DNA from: an uncultured Erysipelotrichaceae bacterium
Lineage (GTDB): Bacteria; Bacillota_I; Bacilli_A; RF39; UBA660
Direction of reading: 5' to 3'
NCBI GenBank assembly: GCA_902783915.1
Contig: CACZSX010000060.1
Coordinates: forward strand, 1 to 9,655
Length of the DNA: 9,655 nt
The position numbers and the translations under genes are program-made. The notes below the pieces were generated by a model. The model worked only from the letters and a program-made list of their open reading frames with translations. It had not been told where the DNA came from and did no database searches. This document shows positions 1 through 6,587 of this stretch, piece after piece. Each line of letters begins with the position of its first letter. Position 1 is the stretch's first letter.

Positions 1-299
1 GCCGTTACCCTACCAACTAGCTAATACGCCGCAGGCTCATCTCTAAGCGATGCTTTAAAGGCATCTTTCAATAAAGAAAAATCATTTCTCAATCATATTC
101 GGTATTAGCAGTCGTTTCCAACTGTTGTCCCCAACTTAAAGGCAGATTACCCACGTGTTACTCACCCGTCCGCCACTAGGAGGGAATCCAAATCCATCTT
201 TGTGCAAGCACTCCAACTTCAATGGGCCTCCTCGTACGACTTGCATGTCTTAGGCATGCCGCCAGCGTTAATCCTGAGCCAGGATCAAACTCTCAAAAA
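1..299 (-). rRNA. rrs: 16S ribosomal RNA, 5' end only (partial)
   Basis: Read on the minus strand this begins with the universal bacterial 16S start AGAGTTTGATCCTGGCTCAG (positions 275-294), followed by the conserved GCTGGCGGCATGCCTAA and GCGGACGGGTGAGTAACACG blocks. It runs off the left edge near the stretch TAGTTGGTAGGGTAACGGC, about base 265-270 in E. coli numbering. Roughly 300 of about 1,500 bases are therefore present. The mature 5' end is set by analogy at about 297-300 and is not exact. The V1 region is short and looks like Erysipelotrichia/Mollicutes-type Bacilli, but I cannot name a genus. A break inside a 16S gene is typical of a contig ended by a multicopy rRNA operon. Confidence 0.97.
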
Positions 300-370
300 A
301 AAATAAATTATATTCATAATTTAATTTAAATAGTTTGTTTTTCCTAGCTACTCAAATTGACGTTTTGCTC

Positions 371-392
371 AGTTTTCAAAGATCATTCTTTG
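371..392 (-). promoter_or_regulatory. rRNA leader boxA-like antitermination site and overlapping hairpin
   Basis: The minus strand at 371-385 reads TGATCTTTGAAAACT, very close to the boxA of Bacillus rRNA leaders (TGTTCTTTGAAAACT), where the Nus factor antitermination complex loads. Directly overlapping it, 377-392 forms a 6-bp hairpin (CAAAGA, ATGA loop, TCTTTG). The downstream leader ACTGAGCAAAACGTCA also resembles Bacillus 16S leaders. Function is assigned by similarity and position. Confidence 0.7.
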
Positions 393-417
393 CGCTCTTT
401 TTTCAAAGTGCACGTAT

Positions 418-446
418 AATATATCAAATAACGCAACCAATGTCAA
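418..446 (-). promoter_or_regulatory. rrn promoter P2 (sigma-A type)
   Basis: Minus strand: a perfect -35 TTGACA (441-446), a 17-bp spacer and -10 TATATT (418-423, five of six consensus bases). A start near 411 would give a leader of about 110 bases before the 16S. Immediately upstream (447-476) is an almost pure A/T tract, consistent with an UP element. This is the stronger of the two rRNA promoters by consensus match. Confidence 0.8.
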
Positions 447-530
447 CAACTTTTTTTAATTTTTTAAAAAAAATTGCTGATTTAACATTTATACCCTTTT
501 TATAAGGCTTTTCTTCGGGTTGCATAATTC

Positions 531-558
531 ATTATAGCACAGAAAAGATAAATGTCCA
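531..558 (-). promoter_or_regulatory. rrn promoter P1 (extended -10)
   Basis: Minus strand: TGGACA (553-558) as -35, a 16-bp spacer and a perfect TATAAT (531-536) preceded by TG one base upstream (TGCTATAAT, extended -10). Predicted start is near 524. It begins only about 17 bases after the ntdP stop codon, so it forms a tandem rRNA promoter pair with P2, about 110 bases downstream. Tandem rrn promoters are common in Bacilli. Confidence 0.7.
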
Positions 559-575
559 GCAATTTTTTTATTTTT

Positions 576-1121
576 TTATATTTTTTCTACTTTTTTTGAC
601 ATAGATATATACTTATTATAATATTTCTTCAAATAATCATAATTAAACGGTCCTTGCTTTTCTTTATATATATTAATTAAATTGTTTAATTCAACATTGA
701 CAATCTTATCTATTTCATCACTATAATGCATCTTCTCTTTATGATATTCATATTCACCCTTATCTAGAACTCTAAATGTTCCATCTGGGAAAACTCTTAA
801 ATCCAAATCATAGTCAATATATTTAATAGTATTGTCTTCTATTACATATGGACTAGCAATATTACAATAATAGTATATGCCATTCTTTTTAAATTGTGAT
901 ATTATATTGAACCATTTATTTTTGTAAAAGAATAGAATGGCTGGTTCTTTAGTAGTCCATTTTCTACCATCTATTTCAGTTACCTTAACTCTATTATTAG
1001 CGCATACAATATAATCATCATTTACTTCTACAACTAATGTTTCATCCCAATTCCTATATATTTGGCCATTATGTTTATAGCATTGAATCTTTAATACATC
1101 ACCTTTTTTAACATTATCCAT
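576..1121 (-). CDS. ntdP: Nucleoside tri- and diphosphate phosphatase NtdP (DUF402 family)
   Basis: This 181-residue protein has the full usual length (about 180) of the DUF402 family exemplified by Bacillus YgaC and the Staphylococcus enzyme, a cytoplasmic metal-dependent hydrolase of nucleoside tri- and diphosphates. Family motifs are visible in order: KHNG...RNWDE (17-27), TEIDGRKW..KEPA (48-61), W.NII (70-74), IYYYCNIASPY (82-92), YIDYDLDL (101-108) with its acidic metal-ligand candidates, VFPDGTF (110-116), and a terminal KGPF-like segment (QGPFNYDY). The ATG is preceded by GAGGAG (1128-1133) at 6 bases, so the start is secure. An extended -10 promoter lies just upstream. No hairpin terminator is visible after the stop; the rRNA promoter P1 starts almost at once. 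The family call is strong; physiological substrates here are inferred. Confidence 0.92.
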   Translation of the reverse strand: MDNVKKGDVLKIQCYKHNGQIYRNWDETLVVEVNDDYIVCANNRVKVTEIDGRKWTTKEPAILFFYKNKWFNIISQFKKNGIYYYCNIASPYVIEDNTIKYIDYDLDLRVFPDGTFRVLDKGEYEYHKEKMHYSDEIDKIVNVELNNLINIYKEKQGPFNYDYLKKYYNKYISMSKKVEKI

Positions 1122-1139
1122 AAATTTCTCCTCAATTAC

Positions 1140-1145
1140 ATTATA
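1140..1145 (-). promoter_or_regulatory. ntdP extended -10 promoter
   Basis: The minus strand reads TGTTATAAT, a perfect TATAAT (1140-1145) with an extended TG. No recognisable -35 is present: the -35 position lies inside the preceding ctpA terminator hairpin, and the terminator's U-tract occupies the spacer. The predicted 5' leader is only about a dozen bases before the GAGGAG ribosome binding site. Confidence 0.6.
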
Positions 1146-1151
1146 ACATAA

Positions 1152-1173
1152 AAAAAGCAGTTTCCTGCTTTTT
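1152..1173 (-). terminator. Rho-independent terminator of ctpA
   Basis: Minus-strand hairpin AAAAAGCAG / GAAA loop / CTGCTTTTT, followed by more T residues. The 5' arm overlaps the ctpA stop codon (1172-1174). Because both sides carry A/T runs it could also work on the plus strand. Confidence 0.8.
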
Positions 1174-2359
1174 AATTTAATATTGATTTTATAGCTGCTT
1201 CTAATTGATTGTCATTATCAAATGTTGGATTTTGAACATATGCTTCAGATACACCTACTTTTATTGTTGGAGTTATTCCTGTACCATTTATCCAATTTCC
1301 TTTAGGCGTTAACCACTTCTTTGTAGTAATCTTAGCTTTACTACCATCTAATACATCAATAGTTTCTTGTACTGTGCCTTTACCATATGTTGTAATACCT
1401 ATAATTTCTGAATTCTTATTTTCCATAAAACATGCCGCTAAAATTTCAGAAGCAGATGCAGATGCATTATTTACTAATACTGCTATTTTATAATCTCTAT
1501 GTTCTTCTGTCTCATCTTTTCTATTAATAGTTGAAGTTTTAGATTCAGTGCTATAAAGTATCTCTCCTTTATTCATAAACATTTCTAATATTGTAGTTGC
1601 ATTGGATAAATATCCTCCCGAGTTATCCCTAACATCTATAACTAATGCATCTATACCATTTTCTTCTAACTTTGTTAATTTCTCAGAAAATTGAGAAGCT
1701 GTATTAGCAGCAAATATAGATATCTTAATATATCCTATTTTCTTTCCTTCTAAATTAAACATATTTGTAGATACAGAAGGTATAATAATTTTTTCTGGTG
1801 CCACACTAAAGTTTAATTCTCTACCATTCCTTAATACTACCAATTTCATTTCATCTTTTGTTTTAGATACTAATGACGAGAAATATGCAGCATCTTTATC
1901 TTTTAATGTTTCATCATTAACAGATGTTATTATATCATTTTCTTTTATACCAGCATTATCTGACGGAGAATCTTTAATAACATTTACAACTAAAATGCCG
2001 CTATCTTCTACTGTTAATACTTCTAATCCCACTCCATAATATTCGCCATTCATTTTATTATTAAAACTTGTTGTTGCGCTTTTATTCATGTATGAAGTGT
2101 AAGAATCTAATACAGATAACATACCCGATACCGCTCCTTCAATTAGTTTATCTTTATCTACTTCATCATAATATTCATTTACAATAGTGTTATACATATC
2201 ATCAATTTCTTTTATTTTTGAAACCTCTGTATATTTATTTGCCTTTTCTTTTTTATGTTCTAGTGTATATATAACAATTGCCCCACTTAGCATTCCTATA
2301 AATGTAGATATAAGTACTACTATCACAATATCTATTAATCTTTTATTGCTCTTAAACAT
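1172..2359 (-). CDS. ctpA: C-terminal processing serine protease, S41 family (CtpA/CtpB-like)
   Basis: A 395-residue membrane-anchored carboxy-terminal processing peptidase that would act outside the membrane on envelope substrates. After a short basic N-terminus, residues about 8-34 are a single hydrophobic anchor. A PDZ domain spans about 105-190 (GEYYGVGLEV, then SPSDNAGIKENDII). The S41 peptidase core follows, with IDVRDNSGGYL (about 242-252), the catalytic serine within NASASASEI (about 298-305) and the general-base lysine in TTYGKGTVQ (Lys about 327), so the Ser-Lys dyad is intact. Length is slightly short of the Bacillus enzymes (about 465-480), lacking a long C-terminal extension. An ATG six codons upstream (2377) is possible, but GGAAGG at 2366-2371 lies 6 bases before the ATG at 2359, so I chose that one. 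It has its own promoter and terminator. ctpA versus ctpB naming is not resolvable. Confidence 0.93.
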   Translation of the reverse strand: MFKSNKRLIDIVIVVLISTFIGMLSGAIVIYTLEHKKEKANKYTEVSKIKEIDDMYNTIVNEYYDEVDKDKLIEGAVSGMLSVLDSYTSYMNKSATTSFNNKMNGEYYGVGLEVLTVEDSGILVVNVIKDSPSDNAGIKENDIITSVNDETLKDKDAAYFSSLVSKTKDEMKLVVLRNGRELNFSVAPEKIIIPSVSTNMFNLEGKKIGYIKISIFAANTASQFSEKLTKLEENGIDALVIDVRDNSGGYLSNATTILEMFMNKGEILYSTESKTSTINRKDETEEHRDYKIAVLVNNASASASEILAACFMENKNSEIIGITTYGKGTVQETIDVLDGSKAKITTKKWLTPKGNWINGTGITPTIKVGVSEAYVQNPTFDNDNQLEAAIKSILN

Positions 2360-2365
2360 ATAACA

Positions 2366-2371
2366 CCTTCC
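2366..2371 (-). promoter_or_regulatory. Ribosome binding site deciding the ctpA start
   Basis: GGAAGG on the minus strand sits 6 bases before the ATG at 2357-2359. It lies inside the codons of the longer alternative reading, which starts at 2377, so the shorter start is favoured. Confidence 0.7.
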
Positions 2372-2382
2372 TATCATATTAG

Positions 2383-2388
2383 ATTATA
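2383..2388 (-). promoter_or_regulatory. ctpA extended -10 promoter
   Basis: Minus strand TGTTATAAT: perfect TATAAT at 2383-2388 with the extended TG, identical to the element before ntdP and ecfA1. The -35 region is A/T-rich without a clear TTGACA. Confidence 0.55.
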
Positions 2389-2421
2389 ACACAAATGAGA
2401 TTTTATTTAAATATAAAATAA

Positions 2422-2443
2422 AACAATAGTTTTCACTATTGTT
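2422..2443 (-). terminator. Rho-independent terminator of the thioredoxin-like gene
   Basis: A 9-bp minus-strand stem AACAATAGT / GAAA / ACTATTGTT followed by TTATTTTATATTT. The stem begins inside the stop codon (2442-2444). It shares the GAAA tetraloop and stop-overlap layout of the ctpA terminator. Confidence 0.75.
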
Positions 2444-2960
2444 ATTTCAATGCATTTCCAATTACTTGAGCATTACCTTCTACATAAGATACATTTTTAC
2501 CTTCTTGTATCTTTATTAAAGTTACATCTTTAACTTTTAACTCAGATGCTTTTGATGCTTTTTTATTAGTTTCTTCACTAACAAATTTTTCATTAAATTT
2601 ACTTCCTAAATCTACCTTATATATATATTGGTTCTCCCCTGAAGCATAAGTATCAAATAAATAATCTAAATATACTGCTTCTGGTCCATCAAAATCATAA
2701 AACATTACATAATACTCATGTGGAAACATAACAAATGTACTTTCTGCTAATATTTCCTTATATTGTATAGTTACTTCTGTTTCATCTTTTTCTTTCGATT
2801 TCAATTTTCTATTCTTATTATTTATTGCCACAGTTAATAAATAGAATAGTAAAATTATAACCAATACTACACTTATAATAATTATTGTTGATTTAGTACT
2901 TTGTGTAAAATCATCGTCAAAATTTTTCTTTGTTTTTCTTCTTTGCGCTCTATTTGCCAT
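2442..2960 (-). CDS. Membrane-anchored protein with thioredoxin-fold-like C-terminus, no CXXC
   Basis: I do not recognise a named family with certainty. The 172-residue protein starts with a basic, cytoplasm-type tail (MANRAQRRKTKK), then one hydrophobic segment (about 24-46), then a KSKEKDE-rich linker and an outward-facing domain. That domain has the order of a thioredoxin fold: a strand YYVMFYDFD (about 83-91), a helix, YIYKVDL (about 112-118), and a late strand pair VTLIKIQEGK..SYVEG (about 146-161) where thioredoxins have their cis-Pro-TL segment. There is no CXXC and no cysteine at all, and Val replaces the cis-proline, so redox chemistry is not expected. It could be a binding or scaffold domain of the cell surface. 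It has its own -10 (TATAAT, 2978-2983), a GGTGA ribosome binding site and a terminator, between two envelope genes. The fold assignment is inference. Confidence 0.8.
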   Translation of the reverse strand: MANRAQRRKTKKNFDDDFTQSTKSTIIIISVVLVIILLFYLLTVAINNKNRKLKSKEKDETEVTIQYKEILAESTFVMFPHEYYVMFYDFDGPEAVYLDYLFDTYASGENQYIYKVDLGSKFNEKFVSEETNKKASKASELKVKDVTLIKIQEGKNVSYVEGNAQVIGNALK

Positions 2961-2977
2961 TTTTCTTCACCAAACTA

Positions 2978-2983
2978 ATTATA
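2978..2983 (-). promoter_or_regulatory. Promoter -10 of the thioredoxin-like gene
   Basis: Perfect TATAAT on the minus strand. The poly-T tail of the ydcC terminator fills the spacer and the -35 position falls in the terminator's 3' arm, so promoter and terminator are physically interleaved. Confidence 0.5.
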
Positions 2984-2993
2984 AAACAAAAAA

Positions 2994-3016
2994 GAAATAG
3001 ACGCAATATCTATTTC
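2994..3016 (-). terminator. Rho-independent terminator of ydcC
   Basis: An 8-bp minus-strand stem GAAATAGA / 7-base loop TATTGCG / TCTATTTC followed by TTTTTTG. The TAG stop codon of ydcC (3010-3012) is inside the 5' arm. Confidence 0.75.
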
Positions 3017-4002
3017 ATTACTGGTATTGTACTTATTGATTTTGCTACTGATAATAATTCTTCTTCTGATAACGCACTAGAGGAGATATAATACTGCATT
3101 CCATTACTTATCCATGATACAGAGTTATCTGATAAAGATCCTATGGTATCTATAAGCATTGTAGGTTCACCTATAGTAGGTATTATTTCTAATTCTTCTG
3201 GTATACTTATAGTTTCTTCTACTAATACAAATGGTTTATCACCTTCAAATGTAAGTATTATTCTTTCACCATCATTTTTGGATATAGTATCTTTTGATTT
3301 TAGTGTCGTATTATCTGGCAAAAACATTGGGAATATCGCATCATCAATTTTAGTTACTGGTTTAATACTTTCGTCTACTATTGATACTTCTATATTTTTA
3401 TTTAAAGAAAAGTATTCATCATCAAATTTCGGTTTAGTATCTATCTTATTAAATATCATCTTTATTTCAATATTTCCTTCTTCATTTAAAACATCTACTT
3501 TTTTCAAATTTAAATTTTTATCAAAATATATATTTTGTTTAATAAGTGTTCTATTATTTGGATAATTTACTTTAGAAGTAAATACATAATTACCATTCTC
3601 TTCTTTAAATTCCAAAGATTTATCGTTTTTCATATCTTTTAAGATAGATTCAAGTAAATAAACCTGCGAATTACTGTATGGCCATTCACTTTCAAATTTA
3701 AAACTTTTATTTAATGATGGAGTAAGTACAAATACTCCTTCCTTATTCTTTAAAATAATTTGTTCATGACCATTTGAATCATTCTTTAAACTTACTCTAT
3801 AGAAATCTTTTGCTTTATAAGATACATTAATGTTATATTTATATACATCTTCATTATTAATTATTTCCATATTACCTTCTATATAATATGAATTCATAGA
3901 ATTAATCTTCTTATTTAAATCCTTTAATATATCTTTCTTAGTAGTTTTACCACACCCAGTAAGTAATAATAAAATTGCACAAATACCTATTATTTTTTTC
4001 AT
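3010..4002 (-). CDS. ydcC: YdcC-type LolA-like lipoprotein
   Basis: A 330-residue lipoprotein: the signal peptide MKKIIGICAILLLLTGC has a clear lipobox LTGC with Cys17 as the predicted lipidated residue. Residues about 20-200 match the LolA-like domain of Bacillus YdcC, with the tell-tale block QIILKNKEGVFVLTPSLNKS, then SEWPYSNSQVYLLESIL. Residues about 215-330 look like a DUF4367-type C-terminal domain. LolA-like folds hold hydrophobic or lipid ligands; B. subtilis YdcC and the related C. difficile GerS are sporulation/germination-associated, but the role here is unproven. A TTG at 4017 could extend the frame by five codons, but AGAGGTGG (4006-4013) precedes ATG 4002 by ideal distance, and lies inside the codons of the longer version. 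It is divergent from the DUF378 gene across about 100 bases and has its own terminator. Confidence 0.88.
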   Translation of the reverse strand: MKKIIGICAILLLLTGCGKTTKKDILKDLNKKINSMNSYYIEGNMEIINNEDVYKYNINVSYKAKDFYRVSLKNDSNGHEQIILKNKEGVFVLTPSLNKSFKFESEWPYSNSQVYLLESILKDMKNDKSLEFKEENGNYVFTSKVNYPNNRTLIKQNIYFDKNLNLKKVDVLNEEGNIEIKMIFNKIDTKPKFDDEYFSLNKNIEVSIVDESIKPVTKIDDAIFPMFLPDNTTLKSKDTISKNDGERIILTFEGDKPFVLVEETISIPEELEIIPTIGEPTMLIDTIGSLSDNSVSWISNGMQYYISSSALSEEELLSVAKSISTIPVMK

Positions 4003-4020
4003 TTTCCACCTCTTCAATTA

Positions 4021-4026
4021 ATTATA
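4021..4026 (-). promoter_or_regulatory. ydcC -10 promoter element
   Basis: Perfect TATAAT on the minus strand, 19 bases upstream of the ATG. The best -35 at 17-bp spacing is TGAATA (4044-4049), a poor match, so the promoter is only moderately supported. Confidence 0.4.
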
Positions 4027-4075
4027 TTGATATGTTTTTTAATTATTCATGTATAACTATTAAAAATATGGAAAT

Positions 4076-4081
4076 TATAAT
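4076..4081 (+). promoter_or_regulatory. DUF378 gene -10 promoter element
   Basis: Perfect TATAAT on the plus strand, 19 bases upstream of the ATG and followed by AGGAGG (4091-4096). No convincing -35 is visible in the A/T-rich region upstream. It is divergent from the ydcC promoter in the same short intergenic region. Confidence 0.4.
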
Positions 4082-4100
4082 AAGTGAATAAGGAGGAAAT

Positions 4101-4301
4101 ATGAAAACATTACAAATAATTGCATTATTTATTACTATTATAGGAGCATTAAACTGGGGACTTATTGCACTATTTGATTTTGATTTAGTAGCAACATTAT
4201 TTGGTGTAAAAAGCTTAGTTACTTTAATAGTATATGGTTTAGTAGGTATTGCAGGCTTAGTAAATATTGGTTTGTTAGTAGATTTAATAGATAGAGATTA
4301 A
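4101..4301 (+). CDS. DUF378 family small membrane protein (YuzA-like)
   Basis: A 66-residue integral membrane protein with two hydrophobic segments (about 5-26 and 36-60) and the family's signature ALNWGL near residue 17, followed by a short acidic linker (FDFD) and a charged C-terminus (DLIDRD). This matches DUF378, widespread short proteins such as B. subtilis YuzA; their function is not known to me. The start is fixed by AGGAGG four bases before ATG. It is one of only two plus-strand genes in the window, divergent from ydcC and convergent with truA, whose bidirectional terminator it shares. Usual length for the family is 60-80 residues, so it is complete. Confidence 0.9.
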   Translation: MKTLQIIALFITIIGALNWGLIALFDFDLVATLFGVKSLVTLIVYGLVGIAGLVNIGLLVDLIDRD

Positions 4302-4330
4302 AAAAATTCACAATTGTGAATTTTTTTAAT
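4297..4330. terminator. Bidirectional terminator between the DUF378 gene and truA
   Basis: A perfect 34-bp palindrome centred at 4313/4314: core TTCACAATTGTGAA flanked by seven A on the left and seven T on the right. It supplies a hairpin plus U-tract in both directions and contains both stop codons (4299-4301 plus, 4326-4328 minus), so the two genes share one terminator with no spare bases. Confidence 0.9.
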
Positions 4331-5048
4331 ACTCTACATCTAAAAGATATAATCCCTCAGGTGGCGCTATTTTACCAAAAGTAGTTCTATCCTTTGCTTC
4401 TAATATACTTTTTATACTTCTATTTTTAGTGCATACTTCTATTAGTGCTCCTACCATATTTCTAATTTGATATTTTAGAAAACCATCTCCAATAAAAGTA
4501 AATGTAATAATACCATTATCTTCATTAATGTATGCATCATATATAGTTCTTATATATGATTCTTTTTTATCTTCCATATTTACAAATGAACTATAATCAT
4601 GTTTACCTATTAAATTCTTAATTTCAGTATTCATCTTATTTATATCTAACTTTTTGTTATATTGAAACACATAATTTCTCTCTAATGGATTATATTCATT
4701 AGTATTTAATTTATAAATATATGTTTTTTTCTTAACACTATATCTAGCATGAAAAAGATTGTCAACTATTTCTACTTTCTTTATATATATATCATTAGAA
4801 GTATGGGTATTTAATGCACATTTAAGTTTATATAGTGTTATATCTTTATTTAAATCAAAATGAGCATATTGATTTATTGCATGTACTCCTCTATCAGTTC
4901 TTCCTGATGAATGAATAGTTATATCTTCTCCACCACTAATAAACTTTAAAGCACTTTCTAATTCGCCTTCAACTGTTCTCAATTTTGGTTGTTTTTGATA
5001 CCCATAGAACGATGTACCATCATATGAAAAAGTAATTAAATATCTCAT
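4326..5048 (-). CDS. truA: tRNA pseudouridine(38-40) synthase TruA
   Basis: A 240-residue cytoplasmic enzyme that isomerises uridines 38-40 in the anticodon arm of many tRNAs. The N-terminal SYDGTSFYGYQ (8-18) and the catalytic motif SGRTDRGVHA (48-57, nucleophile Asp52) are intact, as are the later GDGFLKYQIRNMVGAL (about 188-203) and KIAPPEGLYL (about 226-235) blocks. Length is normal (about 245). The start is fixed by AGGTGG (5053-5058) and by the ATGA overlap with the ecfT stop, which implies translational coupling. Its place as last gene of ecfA1-ecfA2-ecfT-truA is the standard Firmicutes order. In many relatives rplM and rpsI follow; here a terminator ends the operon immediately. Confidence 0.97.
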   Translation of the reverse strand: MRYLITFSYDGTSFYGYQKQPKLRTVEGELESALKFISGGEDITIHSSGRTDRGVHAINQYAHFDLNKDITLYKLKCALNTHTSNDIYIKKVEIVDNLFHARYSVKKKTYIYKLNTNEYNPLERNYVFQYNKKLDINKMNTEIKNLIGKHDYSSFVNMEDKKESYIRTIYDAYINEDNGIITFTFIGDGFLKYQIRNMVGALIEVCTKNRSIKSILEAKDRTTFGKIAPPEGLYLLDVEY

Positions 5049-5785
5049 ACTACCACCTCAACAACTAAGAACAATATTAACACAAAAACATGAATTAATA
5101 AAATATTTTGATCTATTATCTTAAAATTCATAAGCCTATATTTGGTTCTTTTCTTATTTGAATCATATAATCTCATATCAAGTACATTAGATATTTCATC
5201 ACTTTTCTTTAATGAAGTATTAAATACAGGTATTATTAAAGACATCAATTTATCTACTTTTTCTTTTAAATTGCCTTCAAATCTTAAGCCTCTACTCATT
5301 TGTGATTTATATACTTTATACCCTTCTTTAAATATAGTAGGTATAAATCTAATGGCTAGGGATATAGTAAGCGATAAACTAGATGTATTTATCCCAAATA
5401 TTTTTAGTGGTGATAATAATTTCTCTAAACCATATGTTAAATCATTGGATTTAGTAGTATATATATTTACTGATGAATAAAGTATAAATAGTATTAATTT
5501 CATTATTGATATAATAGATGAATACATAGTACTTGTTAATAAATTAATAATTAATATAAATATTATAAATGGGATAATATATTTAAAATTATTTATATAT
5601 AATTTTACTGGTACTTCACTTAATACTATATATATAAGTACCAATATTGTTAATATTGATAAAAATAATATATTATTTGCTATTAATACTAAGAAAGTAA
5701 ATATTAATATACATATAAGTTTGCATAATGGATTAATGTTATGTATTACTGAATTACCATTATAGTATTTTGTGAGGTTATACAT
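5045..5785 (-). CDS. ecfT: ECF transporter transmembrane coupling protein EcfT
   Basis: A 246-residue membrane protein that links vitamin- or metal-binding S components to the EcfA1/EcfA2 ATPases. Hydrophobic segments lie at about 23-57, 68-105 and 226-246. The cytoplasmic coupling helices are recognisable: MSRGLRFEGNLKEKVDKL (about 163-180) holds the first X-R-G motif, and SDEISNVLDMRLYD followed by KKRTKYR (about 195-217) holds the second. In that second motif the usual A-R-G reads M-R-L: the arginine is kept, the glycine is not. The start has a near-perfect AAGGAGGTG ribosome binding site and overlaps the ecfA2 end by 8 bases. The TGA stop overlaps the truA ATG, showing TGA is a stop codon. 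No S component is in the window, so the substrate is unknown; a shared (group II) module is likely. Confidence 0.93.
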   Translation of the reverse strand: MYNLTKYYNGNSVIHNINPLCKLICILIFTFLVLIANNILFLSILTILVLIYIVLSEVPVKLYINNFKYIIPFIIFILIINLLTSTMYSSIISIMKLILFILYSSVNIYTTKSNDLTYGLEKLLSPLKIFGINTSSLSLTISLAIRFIPTIFKEGYKVYKSQMSRGLRFEGNLKEKVDKLMSLIIPVFNTSLKKSDEISNVLDMRLYDSNKKRTKYRLMNFKIIDQNILLIHVFVLILFLVVEVVV

Positions 5786-6587
5786 TTCTATACACCTCCT
5801 TGATTAAATCATTAATGGTCTTGCATGGTAATAATTTTATATCTTTAGTATCTTTTAAATAATTAGTAAATTTTAATATTCTAGGTACTTGTATGTCATA
5901 CTTTTTAATAGTATCTATTTCATTAAATACAGAATCAGAATCACCATATAATATTACTTTACCATCATTAAGAACTATTAAATCATTACATAATGAATAC
6001 AATAAGTCTATATCATGACTTACCACTATTATTGTTTTATCATATCTATTTTTTAATGTTTTAATTAAATTAATAACCTTCTTCTTATTCTTATAATCTA
6101 ATCCTATAGTAGGTTCATCAAATAATATTATTTTTGGATTATATATTAAAATTGATGCAATTGCTACTAATCTTTTTTCACCATTACTTAAACTATCTAA
6201 TTTTCTAGTTAAAATACTCTCTTCTAATCCTACTACTTTTAATACTTCTTTTAACTTACTTCTTTTTATGCAATAATTTTTAGCTGCAAATTCTATTTCT
6301 CTTTTTACATTTATTTCAAAGAATTGTTCTTCCGGGAATTGAAATACTACTCCTATATTCTTTCTATAATATTCTTTATTTATATCTATATAATTTATTA
6401 ATACTTCACCATTAGTAGGTTTATTTATACCTGCTATTATTTCTAATAATGTTGTCTTACCAGAACCACTCTTACCTATTATTCCACATATTGTATTATC
6501 ATCTATTTCTAAATTAATATTATTGAAGAAATATTGTTTATCATATGGACTATGTTTATATGACACATTTCTTAAAACTATTCCCAT
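5778..6587 (-). CDS. ecfA2: ECF transporter ATPase EcfA2
   Basis: A 269-residue ABC ATPase. Walker A is GKSGSGKT (38-45), the Q-loop is VVFQFPEEQFF (80-90, Gln83; the QFPE.Q.F pattern is typical of EcfA2), the signature is LSNGE (133-137), Walker B is IILFDEPT (153-160), D-loop GLD, and the switch histidine is in SHD (His191). It would pair with EcfA1 and power EcfT. The signature motif is LSNGE instead of the normal LSGGQ: the first glycine has become asparagine. The start ATG is preceded by GGTGG at about 8-9 bases and overlaps the ecfA1 end by 10 bases. Length is near the usual 280. Confidence 0.93.
   Translation of the reverse strand: MGIVLRNVSYKHSPYDKQYFFNNINLEIDDNTICGIIGKSGSGKTTLLEIIAGINKPTNGEVLINYIDINKEYYRKNIGVVFQFPEEQFFEINVKREIEFAAKNYCIKRSKLKEVLKVVGLEESILTRKLDSLSNGEKRLVAIASILIYNPKIILFDEPTIGLDYKNKKKVINLIKTLKNRYDKTIIVVSHDIDLLYSLCNDLIVLNDGKVILYGDSDSVFNEIDTIKKYDIQVPRILKFTNYLKDTKDIKLLPCKTINDLIKEVYRNV

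Noticed and set aside
491..522. CCC...GGG-containing stretch between the two rRNA promoters as a possible ntdP terminator
   Set aside because: Only three to four G-C pairs around a large loop and no following T-run on the minus strand, so it does not make a convincing hairpin terminator.
300..575. Possible tRNA or small RNA gene in the 16S leader region
   Set aside because: No tRNA-like cloverleaf or CCA-proximal pattern seen; the region is accounted for by promoters, A/T tracts and the boxA leader.
3143..3565. A 140-codon plus-strand open frame opposite ydcC
   Set aside because: Low-complexity Ser/Ile-rich translation that mirrors the codon pattern of the well-matched YdcC gene on the other strand; no ribosome binding site or family resemblance.
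4043..4091. Inverted TTATTCA / TGAATAA pair between ydcC and the DUF378 gene as a possible operator
   Set aside because: Arms of only seven A/T-rich bases, 35 bases apart, in a region where such matches are expected by chance.
5142..5480. Plus-strand open frame opposite ecfT
   Set aside because: Antisense shadow of a confidently identified membrane protein gene; no start signals or recognisable motifs.
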